DNA of 64,000 nucleotides from Isoetes taiwanensis (GCA_021234155.1 JAJEKV010000058.1:8682992-8746991); one strand, 5' to 3'. Counted from the first letter of the stretch, positions 41,987-53,995 are shown. Notes: generated from the sequence alone by a model not told the origin. Translations and numbers: made by a program.

Positions 41987-43000
41987 CGCAATAGCAATTT
42001 TGATTCCTGCCTGAGAAGTGCACCTTCAGAGAGCAATATATATAAAGTTGACCATGTGCAAAAACTGGGGTGGTTGTTATTGTTCTAAAGAGACATTGTT
42101 AGCCCCAAAATGCGCATTGTGCATAGCGCATAGTCATTACCCATGGTTGTCGAACAACGTATAATTATTGGGTGCCCCATAGACATTGGACGTGGGAAGA
42201 ACGCCCAACCTCACGTCATAGTATGCTAGCTAGGCCATGAGTTCTATATGGGACCTATGAGAACGGAAAGATGCAAGAGCATAAGCACTCAATCTGATTA
42301 AACTACTTGCGCCATGATGAATACTCATGCCTAATAATTCAACATCTATAAGAACACTTTTGCGGCAATTGAAATTTTTTTTTTTTTTGAACGTATTGCA
42401 AAAGGCTAGGTTTTCCTGGTTATGGTTATAGTCAATCAATGGTTACAATTACAATCAATTAATGCTCGAAAGGCAAGTGACAATGGCAAAGTTGGTCCCA
42501 AAGGAATTGAGAACAAATAAGGAGTCTGTATTGTGCATCTAAGGTTGCAGAGCCCTGTAGACATCTCAAGAATGTCCTCTAAACGAATATTCCTATATAT
42601 GTACACGGCAATCTTACCTTGAAATTACATCATATAGCTTCCTCATGCAAATGTTGGGAACATGGTGGACTTCCCATCTCATGAACTCCCTTTTCTGGTG
42701 AAGTGGTGGATTGAGCTTAGAAGATATCTAATTAAGGGTTGGCATCACTGAAACCACCCTGTATAAACTTAAAAAAAAAATTGATCCAGCTGGATTTAGA
42801 GCTTTGGATATAGAGTCATCTTCAAACAAATGATAGAATAATTGCAACAAATATTAATTCCTTCTCATAAAACCGTCTTGAAACAAATGATAGAATAGTA
42901 TAGAATAGATTTTTTATCGTCCACGGAGACCGATTGGCCTATGGGACCCAAACAAAAAGAGAGCAGCAAGCATATTACTGTCAGGATTAAAAAACCCCTG
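41987..43000. other. Intergenic, no gene recognised
   Basis: Contains a T11 run at 42377 and a duplicated AAACAAATGATAGAATA (42825, 42884). Confidence 0.45.
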
Positions 43001-43321
43001 GGTAAAAGCATGCTACGGTGTACCACTTTTAGAACCCTCAAAAGTACTTACACCGGGTACTTTTAAAACTGGTACTTTCTGTTTTTTTCTTTCCATTAAA
43101 ATCAATCGAAATTTTTTGAATTGAAGGTCAATATCATGTCAATCTATAGTATTAGAGGATAACAATACTATTAGAGACTAATATAAATGGATTAACTCTC
43201 AAACTTATTATTCATTGCAGCATTTATGCAAGTTCCCAGTACCCAGTGCTGGGTACTTTTCTGGGTAGTTTCGCACTCCCTAAAAAGTACTTTAGATGGT
43301 ACACCCTAGCATGCTTTCACC
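43001..43321. mobile_element. 321-bp MITE with ~26-bp inverted ends and CCCCTG duplication
   Basis: The left end reads GGTAAAAGCATGCTACGGTG and continues TACCA; the right end, reversed, reads GGTGAAAGCATGCTAGGGTG then TACCA. CCCCTG flanks it at 42995-43000 and 43322-43327, a 6-bp candidate target duplication. Inside are at least five AAAGTAC/GTACTTT words near both ends and an AT-rich centre. Non-coding. Confidence 0.78.
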
Positions 43322-43463
43322 CCCCTGCCCCGAAAGGTTTTCGAGGGAAAAACCTTAACAATGAACATATTCTACAGGACTAATGCATATTATGTCATCA
43401 AACTCGACTTGTTCAGATTTATGTTTAACTTTCTTTTCATCAGCTTCAGTTTCTTCTACAGCT

Positions 43464-44364
43464 TCAATATTGTAAAACATCTGAAAGGCAAAGCGAATAT
43501 ACTGCAGAGTTGCAAGGATCATAGTGATGCCGTAAGGTGCTTATATGAAAACACCTATGTAAGATTTGCCACCAAAGTACAGAAACTTTAGCGTGGAGCA
43601 ACTTATCCCAAAGCCAGCGCCATGTGCGAGCCCGCGTGAGTATTGGGATCTGTAATTGCCATCCTTTGGCAATGGGAGGGGACGTGGAGCTAAGAGCAGA
43701 TGGTATATAGAGCGGACAAAGTAATTGCCCTTGTGAATATCCTCGTGACAACCCCATGGCACCCTTTCCGTGACGCCAACTTCTACTATGAGAAGCAAGT
43801 TCTCTGCCACCTTCTCCCATACATTTACATCCCAACATGAGAGTAAGAATTTTGCTTGAAACGTCGGCTATGGCAAGAGGCGACCACCTTCATACCATGC
43901 TTGAATTGAGACGACACTTGCTAGGGCCCACCGTCTCTACGTAAGAGGACGAACAGATGCAGCGAGTGGAGGAGCTAAGGGGTCTGATGGCAATGGCACC
44001 CACCATTACGGAATATCTAGGAGAGCATGGGTGGATGGACACGGCCAAAATAGATGTCTGATCGCATTCCATGAAGTCAATAATCCTCGAAGAAAAGGAG
44101 ATGCATTTGGAAAAGGCTCAAGAGGGTGAAATAGAGCCCAGGGAAGAACTGGTTTGACTGCCTTCTTGCCTAAAGGAGTACAATGACCGAGAGATTGTTT
44201 GAGAAGGCAAAGGCTAGGAGAGTCATCTTCTTCACCATTCAGGAGCCTCCAAATGAATTTTGAGATGAGGATCTTACTTTGCAATAAGAAATCCATCATA
44301 CCCACGCCACCTGCCCACCTAGGATGGATGCATTTAGACCAAGCAACCTTAACCATCGCACCCT
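43464..44364 (-). pseudogene. LINE ORF2 fragment (end of RT and zf-RVT region)
   Basis: Read right to left: VAWSKCIHPRWAGGVGMMDFLL and SKILISKFIWRLLNG (44350-44240), the plant non-LTR ORF2 region W..C.P...GG.G.......N.A...K..WR. After decay, WRWLWDKLLHAKVSVLWWQI and LHRCFHISTLRHHYDPC (43630-43500) match the zf-RVT region (W..PPKV..F.W....R). It is cut exactly at 44364/44365 by the inverted-repeat element to the right. Several frame changes. Confidence 0.72.
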
Positions 44365-44499
44365 GGGCAAAAGTATACTAGTGGGTATCAAAAGGATGCA
44401 TCCGGACGTATGCTTTTAGCAGACTTTTAGCCCGCTTAAAGCACCCCTGCTTTTGCTTAATTTGGGTGATGGTGGGTGTAACCGCCCGTCATTTTTTCT

Positions 44500-45102
44500 A
44501 TGCCCTTCATGTACTCACATGTCCACCTCAGCTATGAACTGTTAGGAAATGATTATGGGATTTTGGCTGGATTTTTGCACAAGTCGTGGTACATTGCAAA
44601 TTCAAGCCCCCAACTACTTCGAGCTCATGGCCCGCACAAATTCTTCCCCCAATTCACTTATTTCTCTTCCAAGAAATTTGTGGTGCCCCCTGACACTAGC
44701 TTGGAGGCAATCACATGTTTAGCATTGGATTTTTGGCCAGATGAATTCCAATGCACTGTTCCAGATTTATTGGATCTCACTAAAACTAAGAAGATAACGT
44801 GTGAAGATCCAGTTTCCTCTACAATTTACAAGAAATTGGATAAACAGAGAAAGAGAGATGCCAGATTGAAAAATAAGATGAACAAAGCAATGGTTGAACA
44901 AGAAGATGTGAGGATCAGACGCAGGCAAGAAATAGCCAAGCTTATAGTTGATTACTTCAATAAGCTTACCAAGAAGCATTCACCTGAAATCAAGACGGGT
45001 GTGATGAAGAGGATCGTTCATCACCACGAAATGGAAATCTCAGATCTTGGAATGTCCAGAGTTTTTTCTACTAAGCTGTTGGACAGCTTCCTAACTTTGT
45101 AA
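44500..45102 (+). pseudogene. Transposase N-terminal domain (relative of 17661-17099)
   Basis: Open for 200 residues with no stop. The likely true start is in the neighbouring frame at an ATG near 44626 (MARTNSS), matching MAGNDHS of the larger element. The open frame then gives KFVVPPDTSLEAITCLALDF, Lys/Arg-rich coils (YKKLDKQRKRDARLKNKMNK) and AKLIVDYFNKLTKKHSPEIK then MKRIVHH. The last block parallels MGDYFNEITKHLKEGDKAMV then RFVKRV of the larger element. The core with DFAENY is absent. It probably corresponds to the DNA-binding portion. Confidence 0.5.
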
Positions 45103-45499
45103 CCAGAGTTTCTTGCATAAGATCAGTTGGTACTTTGGTATTGCACCCCTGGACTATGCAGGGCATCTGCCATAACTTCAAAGCAACGGACATGATAAAT
45201 GTATTACAGCAATCCACATGAAACACAAACATTAGATTCGTTTCCAGTAGGAAGTTTATAAATGCCCATTCAGAGCCCCAGACATTTCTTTACGCTAGAA
45301 GGTTGCTGGATTGCAAGTAAATGCATTCTCTTTGCATTCCAATAACAAATTGCATTAGACAAAGAAGCAACGCTCGAAGTTACTAAGGAAAGTTTATTCT
45401 GTAATAAGTTCTTTTTCTCTGAATTCAAACTCTCATGAGCAGAGTCCAATGCATCTTTCAAACTTTGTTCCTCAATTCATGGCATCAATGATGATGGCG

Positions 45500-46070
45500 C
45501 TATGTCCTCATCATCCCCAAAATCTCATTTAGGTCCATAATTTGTAAAGTTTTAGTCTGCAACATGCAAGCTAATGATTTTAGCACAGCTTCAGACCCTT
45601 GCACATTCCCCTCGAGTCTAAGAAGCTCGTGCTCTATGCTGGTAATGGAAGTTTCTGCCTTGCTCTTCTCATTCATTAGGGCCTTTATGTGATCCATGAC
45701 AGCATTCAAATTAATATGAATAGGATTAACTCTTTCACTCTGACATTTTACTTTCTGCTCTTCCGACCATTTCATGGAATCAAATGCAAACTGGGCCCAA
45801 TCCACTTCAAACTGTGCAGGGTTAGACTGACCTTTGAAAGTTCGTTGCCATGCAAAAGCCCTAGCAAACCAAGTGCGAACTTCATAATTTGTCAATCCTT
45901 GTTGGTAAACTCGATTGATTAAACTCTTTAGCTCTTCTGCAAATTGAGGTTTGATCATAGAAATATGGTTTGCCATTTTTAAGTGGAACTTTCCAAACAC
46001 TAAGGAATTCTGCTTTTGTAACATCTGATGGCTTCACCTTCTTAGGATGCCTACCCTTAGAACACAACCA
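45500..46070 (-). pseudogene. Accessory-protein homologue (relative of 10608-11627)
   Basis: An ATG-starting frame from 46024 gives 174 residues, with a frame change near 45950-46000 that links an upstream segment (KAEFLSVWKVPLKNGKPYF). The conserved domain reads AEELKSLINRVYQQGLTNYE, FARAFAWQRTFKG, FEVDWAQFAFDSMKWSEEQK. It aligns with QAGLPNNELRK / FAWEHC / INWDAYKSQVSVWSRKK of the larger element. A coiled-coil part follows (KSKAETSITSIEHELLRLEG). The RING-like and AT-hook regions are absent. Confidence 0.52.
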
Positions 46071-46473
46071 CGAAGCTGATGGAATTCTACCTTATTTTTG
46101 GCCCGTGGCAACTGAGAACAATGTGGAAGGAATTTCTAACCATCACTTCGGGTTCGAAATAGTGAAAGAACCCAAATTTTAAAGAATAGACAAAAAAAAT
46201 ATACATGTTCTAGATACTGCATTGTCCATGGAGTCAAAAAAACTCGTGGCAGCAAGAAGTGGTGCCGGATGAATCAGGCGGCAAGAGGAATCTCCAAAAT
46301 GGACGAATTTCCATGTAAAAATGAAGAAAGTGAAGAAATGTTGACATGCTCGAAAGAATTTAAAAAAAAAAATAAAAATGATGTGCTCGAAAGTTTGGTG
46401 CTGAAAAGGTGCTGCCATTTCGTAATATTGCTAGGGTCTAGCATTTTTGGACCCCAAGATACTGGTGGAACCC

Positions 46474-47600
46474 GTACTTCTGTACAGGGTCAAGGTTTTA
46501 TGGCCCAATGGTCTCCCTGGCGACTTGGAATGACTTAGAGCAGGTGCAGAAAGCCTTCTTAGCACGGACACTTGAGGTGAAATCCATGGTCTCACATCAA
46601 ATCCTGGTGTAAGAGACATGATTTTTGCCCCTTCAGAGGGCAGCCCTTGATAGACACATCGTGTATTTCTAGAAGGTTGTCAATATTGAAGATGCTTGTT
46701 TTCTGCACCTGCCTTACACCATAGCAATGGGACTGCAGAGGCTCAAGACCTATTGGAAGCTCAGTGCCTTGCCAGATAGAATGTGCGGGAGCACATGTGC
46801 ATATAGATGCACGCATAGGTAGACCGCAACATTTTGAGGCATTATCTTGACGCTTGTTTTCTCATCAAACTTTGGGACCCCAGGACCCTAGAACATGTCA
46901 AAATGGCACATTACAAAGGAATACATAAATCCCACGCTAGATGGACAAATATCAGTTTAATAAAATCTCGGGGATTCACTTTTATCACGTGAGCATATGC
47001 CACCTGCACGCTTAGAGTGGGACGAAACACCCCTTATCCACGTACAATACACTAAAATGTCAATAAAAAAGGAATTTAAACCCCTAGTATATGTACGAAA
47101 ACATCGAAAAAAAAAAACCCTTTCAGACACTCACTTCGTTTATACGGGTCTTCTGTGTGACCCGGGAATAAAACACCTATGGTATTAAGTGGATTTGGCA
47201 TTATAGCATGCGAATGACTTTGAATGGTAAGCTTTGCAGATAGCAGGTTGGTAGTATTTCTATTTGGTCAATGAAGTGCATGTGTTGGATTTACATCAGT
47301 ATGACACACGGCTTGAGACTTCCTAGACATGTTTGGATCATCATCATGGTCTTCATCAGTAAGTTAGCTAATAGCTACTTGACACAAGTAGGACGTATGG
47401 ACAACATCCGGAAGGGTAAAATCCGGGTATAGTATATTTTAAATATCTAATGAACATCACATGTCTTGATCTTTGGTATTGTATCATCTGTGTCTTAGTA
47501 TTTTGATATCTCTTGGATCCCCGGGGGATGGGCTTCTAGGTTCAGTAGCCTAGGTTGCTCTGGCATTCTCATGTTATCTATATTCTCTCTATTTGTGCTC
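46474..47600. other. No gene recognised
   Basis: A minus-strand open stretch at 46816-46592 (ASICTCAPAHSIWQGTELPI, EPLQSHCYGVRQVQKT) looks protein-like but is not identified; it may be the other side of the LINE into which the neighbouring element inserted. The rest is AT-rich. Confidence 0.35.
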
Positions 47601-48355
47601 TGTGACACCGGGTGTGTCTTCCTTGCAGGCGTAGCTTCCTGGTGTGGATGCATGTCAACCATTGAAACCCATGGTAAGAGGTCCTCCAGTGCCAGACATG
47701 GGCTGGAAGGGTATGCGCATACGAAGTCCACCCCACCACTCTCGCTACAGGACTTGAAATGTAAGCTGGCTGGGCATTATTCTGCTAACAGGGCCTGTAT
47801 ATAGGCTGGCTGAGCTTCCCATTATCCCAGAGTTGTGCATCATGATTGTTTGTTCTCTTTATTATAATCTCTGCATTTGATGCTCTTGTGCTGACTTTTA
47901 TTGATCATATTGTCATTGTTTAGCATTGCACCATAGGTTCTTATGTTTAATTTGCTCATATCCTTGTTATTCAAGATTGCAAAGATGTTTTTGTGTATGC
48001 AGTTGCAGCCACAGATCTCCACATAGTTACAAGGACTAATCCTAGTGAGTGCATATGCAGTGAATAAGCAAGGCAATGGTTAAGTGGATGGCAGCAATGT
48101 AGATGAGGATCGTGGTTAAGTTCTAGAGGAGACGCTTGTGAATTACTCAACCAGATATTGTGTAGCTGATGATGGATATATTTGAGCACATTATTATTGA
48201 TCTCTAATTGTTATGAGTAAGAAGATTTTATTCTTCACCATATTGTATTGCCTGTCATCATGTCAATATTGGATATAGCAATCTAGAGCTAGTCCTTTGT
48301 AAGTTTTGACAAATTCTCGAGTTGCCATGATGGTCAACTCGGCAGGCTCGTCACA
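47601..48355 (+). repeat. 5' LTR of a Ty3-gypsy retrotransposon (755 bp)
   Basis: Starts TGTGACACCGGG and ends GGCTCGTCACA, giving perfect terminal TGTGAC/GTCACA inverted ends. The primer site TGGTATCAAAGCAG begins at 48358. No second copy was found downstream in the window. Confidence 0.7.
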
Positions 48356-48357
48356 AT

Positions 48358-48371
48358 TGGTATCAAAGCAG
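48358..48371 (+). promoter_or_regulatory. Primer binding site of the gypsy element
   Basis: TGGTATCAAAGCAG, initiator Met-tRNA type with A in place of G, three bases after the LTR end. Confidence 0.8.
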
Positions 48372-48381
48372 TGTTGGATCT

Positions 48382-49200
48382 TTGACAACTGACATAGAAA
48401 ATCAAGACAGTGGTTCCGGAAGTAGCTCCAAGAATGAGTCAGACACATCGCAGGGCAGAAATAAGAACAGAAAAACAGATGACTACCAAAAGAAAGTAGA
48501 CAGCACAATGAGTAACGTATGGAAGACAAGAAAGCTAGGCCAATTCTCGGGCAAGGACAGATCAGGTATGGAGGCAGAAGCATGGCTGGATGAGGTGGAA
48601 GAATTTGAAAACTCTTATGGAATGAAAGATAAAGATATAGGCAAGGTGGCAACAACAAACTTGATAGGGCCAGCCAGAATATGGTGGAAGGGATATGCAA
48701 AATCAAATAAGTTGAGAAGAAACAACTGCAGGTTTAGGATATTCAGCAAGGCATTCCGTAAGCACTATGTCCCGAGATCCCATACCAGCAGACAAATACA
48801 GCAATTCTATAGGTTGGATCAGGGTAGTCTGTCCGTGGCTAAGTATACGGAGGAGTTCATGAGGTTGAGTTTGAATATTCCAAGGATAACGGAAAGACAA
48901 GCCGTAGATGGGTATATCGAGGGCCTCAATAGCAACATCAAAAGGCGAGTGAGGGCAATCAACCCGAGAACAGTTGGGAAAGCAGAAGATAAAGCTCTCA
49001 GCTAGAAGAGGCACCAGTGACCCCGGCACAGAAACAGCTTCCATATAAAGGAAAGGCAGCAGGGCAATATCAGACTAGACAGGCGCCCTCTACGCCAGCA
49101 GGAGGCCAGTACCAAGGGAAAGCTCGGGGGAAGTCTTTTGGAGATAGCAAGCCACAAGAAGGATCAGGGGCGAGTCAATTAGATTTCTTCTAGACAGCAT
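48382..49200 (+). pseudogene. Ty3-gypsy Gag
   Basis: The frame opens after the primer site without an ATG at the expected start. The Retrotrans_gag domain is clear: FSGKDRSGMEAEAWLDEVEE, WWKGYAKSNKLRRNNCRFRI, FSKAFRKHYVPRSHTSRQIQ, LSVAKYTEEFMRLSLNIPRI and GYIEGLNSNIKRRVRA. A stop at 49003 is bypassed by a one-base change, giving LEEAPVTPAQKQLPYKGKAA and a Gln/Gly-rich linker to a second stop near 49190. Gag would form the particle; this copy is broken. Confidence 0.82.
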
Positions 49201-49874
49201 CCCAAAGGAGAAAAGACAGGAATGTATAGAGAAGAAATTGTGTTTCTGGTGCTTCCAGCCAGGGCACCGAACGCACAATTGCCCTTTTGTTATGCAGGTG
49301 GCATTAGCTAAACTTGCCGATTGGGAGTCAGCAGCCGAGGGGGATGACGAAGAAGGCGACCAACAGGAAACCCAAGACTTCATCGAATGTGAGTATAAAA
49401 TTTGTGCAGCCATTGAGTCAGGGGAGGTTAAGAATCATTCTACAGTCATCTCGGCAAAAGGAATCATAGATAGCAAGCCATATATCGTCTTGATAGACAC
49501 AGGTAGTTCCCACAACTTTGCTTCTCCAAGGCTGGCCTCTCATGAGGAATAAGATCTTGAAGTCCAAGCCCAGGCCAGTCAGCATGGCAAGCGGCGCGAT
49601 CTGCCACACTAAGGGGAGGAGAATTAGTTTTGACATAGACCTTAGTGGAAACAAGTGGCCGATGGGTGCGGAAGTGATGGACATTGGGAAATACAACCTC
49701 ATAGTAGGAATGGAGTTCCTCAGACCAGCAAAAGCTATGATAGATTGCAACCGCAACGAGATCTCTATGACGGCGCTAGACGACAATCGATACATAGTAA
49801 AAGGTAAGAAGGTAACTTCAGCTATGCAATGTATCTCTATGAAGCAGTTGAGAAAAAAACATAATAAAGAATAG
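49201..49874 (+). pseudogene. Ty3-gypsy zinc knuckle and aspartic protease
   Basis: The CCHC knuckle CFWCFQPGHRTHNC (49238 on) is followed by an acidic linker (EGDDEEGDQQETQDF) and the protease active site YIVLIDTGSSHNFAS (D-T-G). A frame change near 49540 continues into the second half of the protease fold (GRRISFDIDLSGNKW, MDIGKYNLIVGMEFLRPA with the I-L-G-M-D-like NLIVGMEF). Stop near 49874. Confidence 0.82.
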
Positions 49875-50645
49875 GGTGGACTACATCTTGAGGCAAGAGG
49901 CAGTTGAGCCAAGTCAAGCAAAAGGAAGTGAGCCAAGTGAAAAGTAGTTGCCTAAGCCGATAGCAAGGCTCGTAAAGGAGTTTCATGATGTATTCACGAA
50001 TGAAATCCGTCAGCTACCACCTTATAGGGGTGTAGAGTGTGAAATCACATTAGCTCCAGATGCTAAGCCTACCAGCAAGGCACCTTATAGGATGAGCACC
50101 CCAGAGTTGGTAGAGCTTAAGAAGCAATTGCAAGAACTGCTTGAGCTTGGATTCATAAGAGCAAGTGTGTCACCTTTCGGAGCACCCATCCTTTTCGTCA
50201 AGAAGAAATATGGAAGTCTAAGGATGTGCATTGACTATCGTCAGTTTAATAAGCAAATGATAAAGAACAAATACGCTCTGTCAAGGGTGGATGACTTGAT
50301 GGACCAGCTCCAGGGAGCAAAAGTCTTCTTCAAGATTGACCTAAGTTCGGGCTATCATCAGATAAGGATCAAGGAAGAAGACATCCACAAAACCGCCTTC
50401 AGAACGCAGTATGGGCACTATGAATTCACGGTAATGCCTTTCGGCTTATCGAATGTACCGGCAACGTTCATGCATTTGACGAACAACATCTTCAGGGAAT
50501 TCTTAGACGAATTTGTCATTGTGTTCTTTGATGATATCCTAGTCTATAGCAAGACCATGGAAGAGCATTGTCAGCACCTGAGAAGGGTATTGGAGAAGCT
50601 AAGGCGACATCGGGTACGGCAAACTCTCCAAGTGCCACTTTGCCC
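49875..50645 (+). pseudogene. Ty3-gypsy reverse transcriptase, truncated
   Basis: After several stops, a frame from ~49948 gives [92 protein letters not shown] and [21 protein letters not shown]-x-D-D is the catalytic pair. The sequence type fits chromovirus-related plant gypsy elements; no chromodomain is present to confirm it. At ~50612 a one-base shift gives [11 protein letters not shown], and similarity ends at ~50645. RNase H, integrase and 3' LTR are missing. Confidence 0.85.
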
Positions 50646-52600
50646 CTTAAGACCTAATAAATGCAGTCTGTGCACAAGAGCCCACTTGACTGTAGATGCT
50701 ATGTTGTGATTTAGCAGCAGATAACAGGTATGATGGTGAAACGGGGATGGGGTGGTGCCTAGCGTGGCTACAGGACTCCAACAATGTGCCAGGCTTATAG
50801 TCAGTCACTGAGTGTGGGCCTGGTATGGGTCTGACACTCCCTGGGTCCCAAGATGAGTGCCTATATGGACGTCTTGGGGCTCGAACGGGCAGGTGAGCCG
50901 GCCTTAAAATTTAGGGGAATAAGTCGGGTACGGATGCGGGGGTCACTGATGTGGCACATGTTCTCTAGCACACCCAGGGATCCGTCATGCCCGGGGAGTG
51001 GACGCCTCCCTGACCTGCCTCATCGGACCGGGGAGATATAACCTGGAATAGTCTCATAGGGTGATTCCATGGGATTGCATCTCTGGAAGGTTAAAATCAC
51101 GCCATAGCATGTTTTAACCTATCTGTAAAGTGTGCACAAGAGGGGCGGATGGAGTGGACTACCCTAGCCATTGTTCTATGCCAGCCAATGCCATGTTATA
51201 CCTCTGTCTGCTGTTATCTTGAGGCCCTGACCGTCAGTCGACCCCATGGAGTCTGAGCCCATGGTAGAGTCCTTATTTATGGTATATTGCTTATGTTATC
51301 TTGTACTTGTATTACTATGTAGATGATGATAATGGATGGACTGCCCTTCATGGTGGTATATTATTTTGAGCATGATTGCCGTGTGCTAATATGTATGTAC
51401 GCTTTCGCTGTATAGGATTCCCATAGAGGACGTGGGACGAATGACACCTCCGTGTTTCTCATCCAGACATTTGGCTTGGCCATCCCAAGTGGTCCGAGTT
51501 AGACGGAGGGCCTTTCCATGGTGATGTATTGGCTACAGGAGGGGAATTCCCCGTATTTGTATGATGGGAGCATCGTGTACATTCTGGAAGCGTCACACAC
51601 GTTATACCTGCCTCGAGATCATCACCTTGGCCGATACCAGGGGACCAGAGAATATCTGGCCTCCAGGACACTGAAGGTTAACCTTGACTAAGAGTAGGCT
51701 CTTAAGCAATCCTGGCCATCCGTATCCAACGTCTGGGAACCCCACTTATCACAACATATCTTGATCATCGACACGGTGACATCGAAGCCTTTGTTTTGAT
51801 TTAATGCTTACGCAAAGACTGACTCTTTACTATACACTATCCACTCAGAGCAAGACGTGTCCGCCATGGTGATACAAGAGGGCGAGAAAATTGTCAGACT
51901 CATTCAGAGGGCATCCAGGAGATTCCAGAATTTAGAGGAAGAGAATTGAATTTAGTAACGGCTAAGTCCGAACTCTCTGTGCCAAATTCTTTTATCCTTT
52001 TTCAAGTGTATATGACCAGAAAGGGCTAGATTACTGCCCGAATCCACCAATGTTGTCGTTGTGGTTGCATCCGGGTAACAGTGTGACATATTAATATTCT
52101 CAAGCGCCATCAAAAATTATGTTTTTATTGTATTTTAACACTAGAGTGGTCAGGTGATGGACCAGGAAATCCATTTGAAGTATTCACTTTAAAACTCATA
52201 TAAAATCAATGGTATAAAGTCTATTCGAACCATTCCTAGGAGTTCATATGCGGCAGTCATGGTCCACTAGAAAAATACCTAAAAATATATATATTGTTAC
52301 GGCTTTATGCTGGCTCGGTGGAGTGGCTCAGGCTCAATAAGTATTTACCTTGTATACTATACGTGTTGGGTGATGAACTATATGGTTACAAGGATTATTT
52401 AAAGCCTAAGGCAAGGAATGTCTTAAATTAATTGGGTGGCTATTTATCTCCTAAAGATTGGAGTGCATAATTTCCTATTTGTTTGTTGTTGTATTTTTGG
52501 TATGAAATTGATGTTTAAGGATTGTGATTAAAATCTTTAGATATTTTTTATTGCATTCTTATGGGTGAGGCTAGTGATTGTCATAATAGTTGATGCTATT
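50646..52600. other. No gene recognised; possible LTR/leader debris
   Basis: GC-richer than the surroundings up to ~52080. It contains no long frame. A short Arg-rich stretch (KIVRLIQRASRRFQNLEEEN, ~51890-51948) is open but not identified. The composition and position after a truncated gypsy suggest untranslated retroelement DNA. Confidence 0.35.
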
Positions 52601-52617
52601 TATGAGATCACGATCCA

Positions 52618-52760
52618 AACCAGGGAATGGAAAGAGTTGTTGCTCTTGTCCAAGTGATTGGAATAAGCCCCATGCCCAAGAGGTTGGAATGAGTTGACGC
52701 CATGTCCAAGTGAATAGAATGAATTGGTGCTCATGTCTAGGTGAATAGAATGTTTGCTAT
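52618..52760 (+). repeat. Imperfect ~38-bp tandem repeats
   Basis: Four units around CATGTCCAAGTGAATAGAATGA with substitutions. Confidence 0.6.
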
Positions 52761-53055
52761 TCCTGATATTCGCAGGTCTTCTGGTTGGTGCTGGAGATTG
52801 CAAACTAGAATAGAAACTGATCAGAAGTTGGTGCTTCTAGTGGAGAGGTTAGTAAACATTTTGTTTTAAACTAACCTATGCTTTGAGACAAATTAAGTTG
52901 ATGTCTAATTTGTGATTTTTGGAGACTTTCTCGAGGAAATAAGTTTATTCCTGAGAAGGGAAGGACTAATACGCTTTTCAGAGGTTGATTAAATATCAAC
53001 TTTGAAAAGGGAGGTTTGATGGTTTCCTTTCAGATATAATGACGATCAAGGACGA

Positions 53056-53156
53056 TCAGTCTTGAGAAAGGAAGGAATTGATAATCTTTGAGAAGGGATG
53101 TAAATCTTTAAGAAAGATGATCGAGGCGATCAGTCTTGAGAAGGGAAGGAATTGAT
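53056..53156 (+). repeat. Direct duplication of GATCAGTCTTGAGAA.GGAAGGAATTGATA
   Basis: Copies at about 53056 and 53123 with related AATCTTTGAGAAGGGA words between them. Confidence 0.65.
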
Positions 53157-53482
53157 ATGGTGCTCGGGGGAGTGGCCTTGCATGGAACAATATTTATTGA
53201 TATGATCAAGTAAAAAGGGAAATTTTTTTTTCGTAGGGCATTTTGGTCTATTTTCCACTAACATTAATGTATTGTTTATTCCACTAACAGTGATGTATTA
53301 TTTTGCAGTTTTCTCATGTTGTAAATACATATAATGTTTCCATATAGAATGTCAATTTATATACGGTATATTTTTATATATATACAAGTGTTTGTACTAT
53401 GTAGGGCCTATACGAGTTGAATGTGTCTATTCTGAGTATTTTAGACATATGAAGCTAACCATGCAAAACATGCCAGTGTGAA

Positions 53483-53995
53483 AGATTCACCTAGATTCTA
53501 CAAAGGTTTCGTAGATTTTCAAAGATTATCCCGAAATTCCTCTAGATTCCTCAACATACCATCTAGGCTCTTCTAGTTTCCATTATATTCTATGAAGATT
53601 TTCCAAGATTCTTTAAGATTCCATAAAGATTCCCCTCGATTCTCAAGGTTTTTATAAAGATTCCCTTATATACCTTTATATTCACAAAGATTATTCCAAG
53701 ATACCCATGGCTTCTCTAAGATTCTATGCAGATTCTTCTAGATTCTATAAAGGTTTTCCCAGATTCTTCAAGATTCTTTCAAGATTCCTGTAGATTCTAT
53801 GTAAATTGTCATAGATTCCCTTAGATTCTATGAAGATTTCTCTAGATTCTCCAAGATTCCATCAAGATTCCTTTAGATTCACAAATATTTTATGAATATT
53901 CCCTTGAATTCCTCTAGATTTGCGAAGATCCACTCAAGATTTGCATAGATTCCCCAAGATCCTACACACACTCCTAGATTCTCTAATATACGAGT
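53483..53995 (+). repeat. ~500-bp degenerate minisatellite of AGATTCY-type units
   Basis: About 25 or more irregular copies of a 17-21-bp unit close to CTAGATTCTATAAAGATTCC. Related words reappear near 54940. Non-coding. Confidence 0.8.

Larger units (their letters stand above)
44365..46473. mobile_element. 2,109-bp diverged, internally deleted relative of the 7.56-kb transposon, inverted
   Basis: The left end GGGCAAAAGTATACTAGT then GGGTATCAAAA aligns column by column with the 29-bp terminus of the 7.56-kb element; ATCCGGACGTATGCTTTT also matches subterminal GTCCGGACGCTCTGCTTTT there. The right end (46473 inward, reversed) reads GGGTTCCACCAGTATCTTGG then GGTCCAAAA. Inside are a + frame matching the transposase N-terminus and a - frame matching the accessory gene, the same convergent pair but in opposite orientation. 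No clear target duplication remains. The transposase core and the RING/AT-hook part are deleted. Confidence 0.65.

Noticed and set aside
44365-46473. 4-bp target duplication for the second element
   Set aside because: Flanks are CCCT and GTAC; they do not match, so no duplication is claimed.
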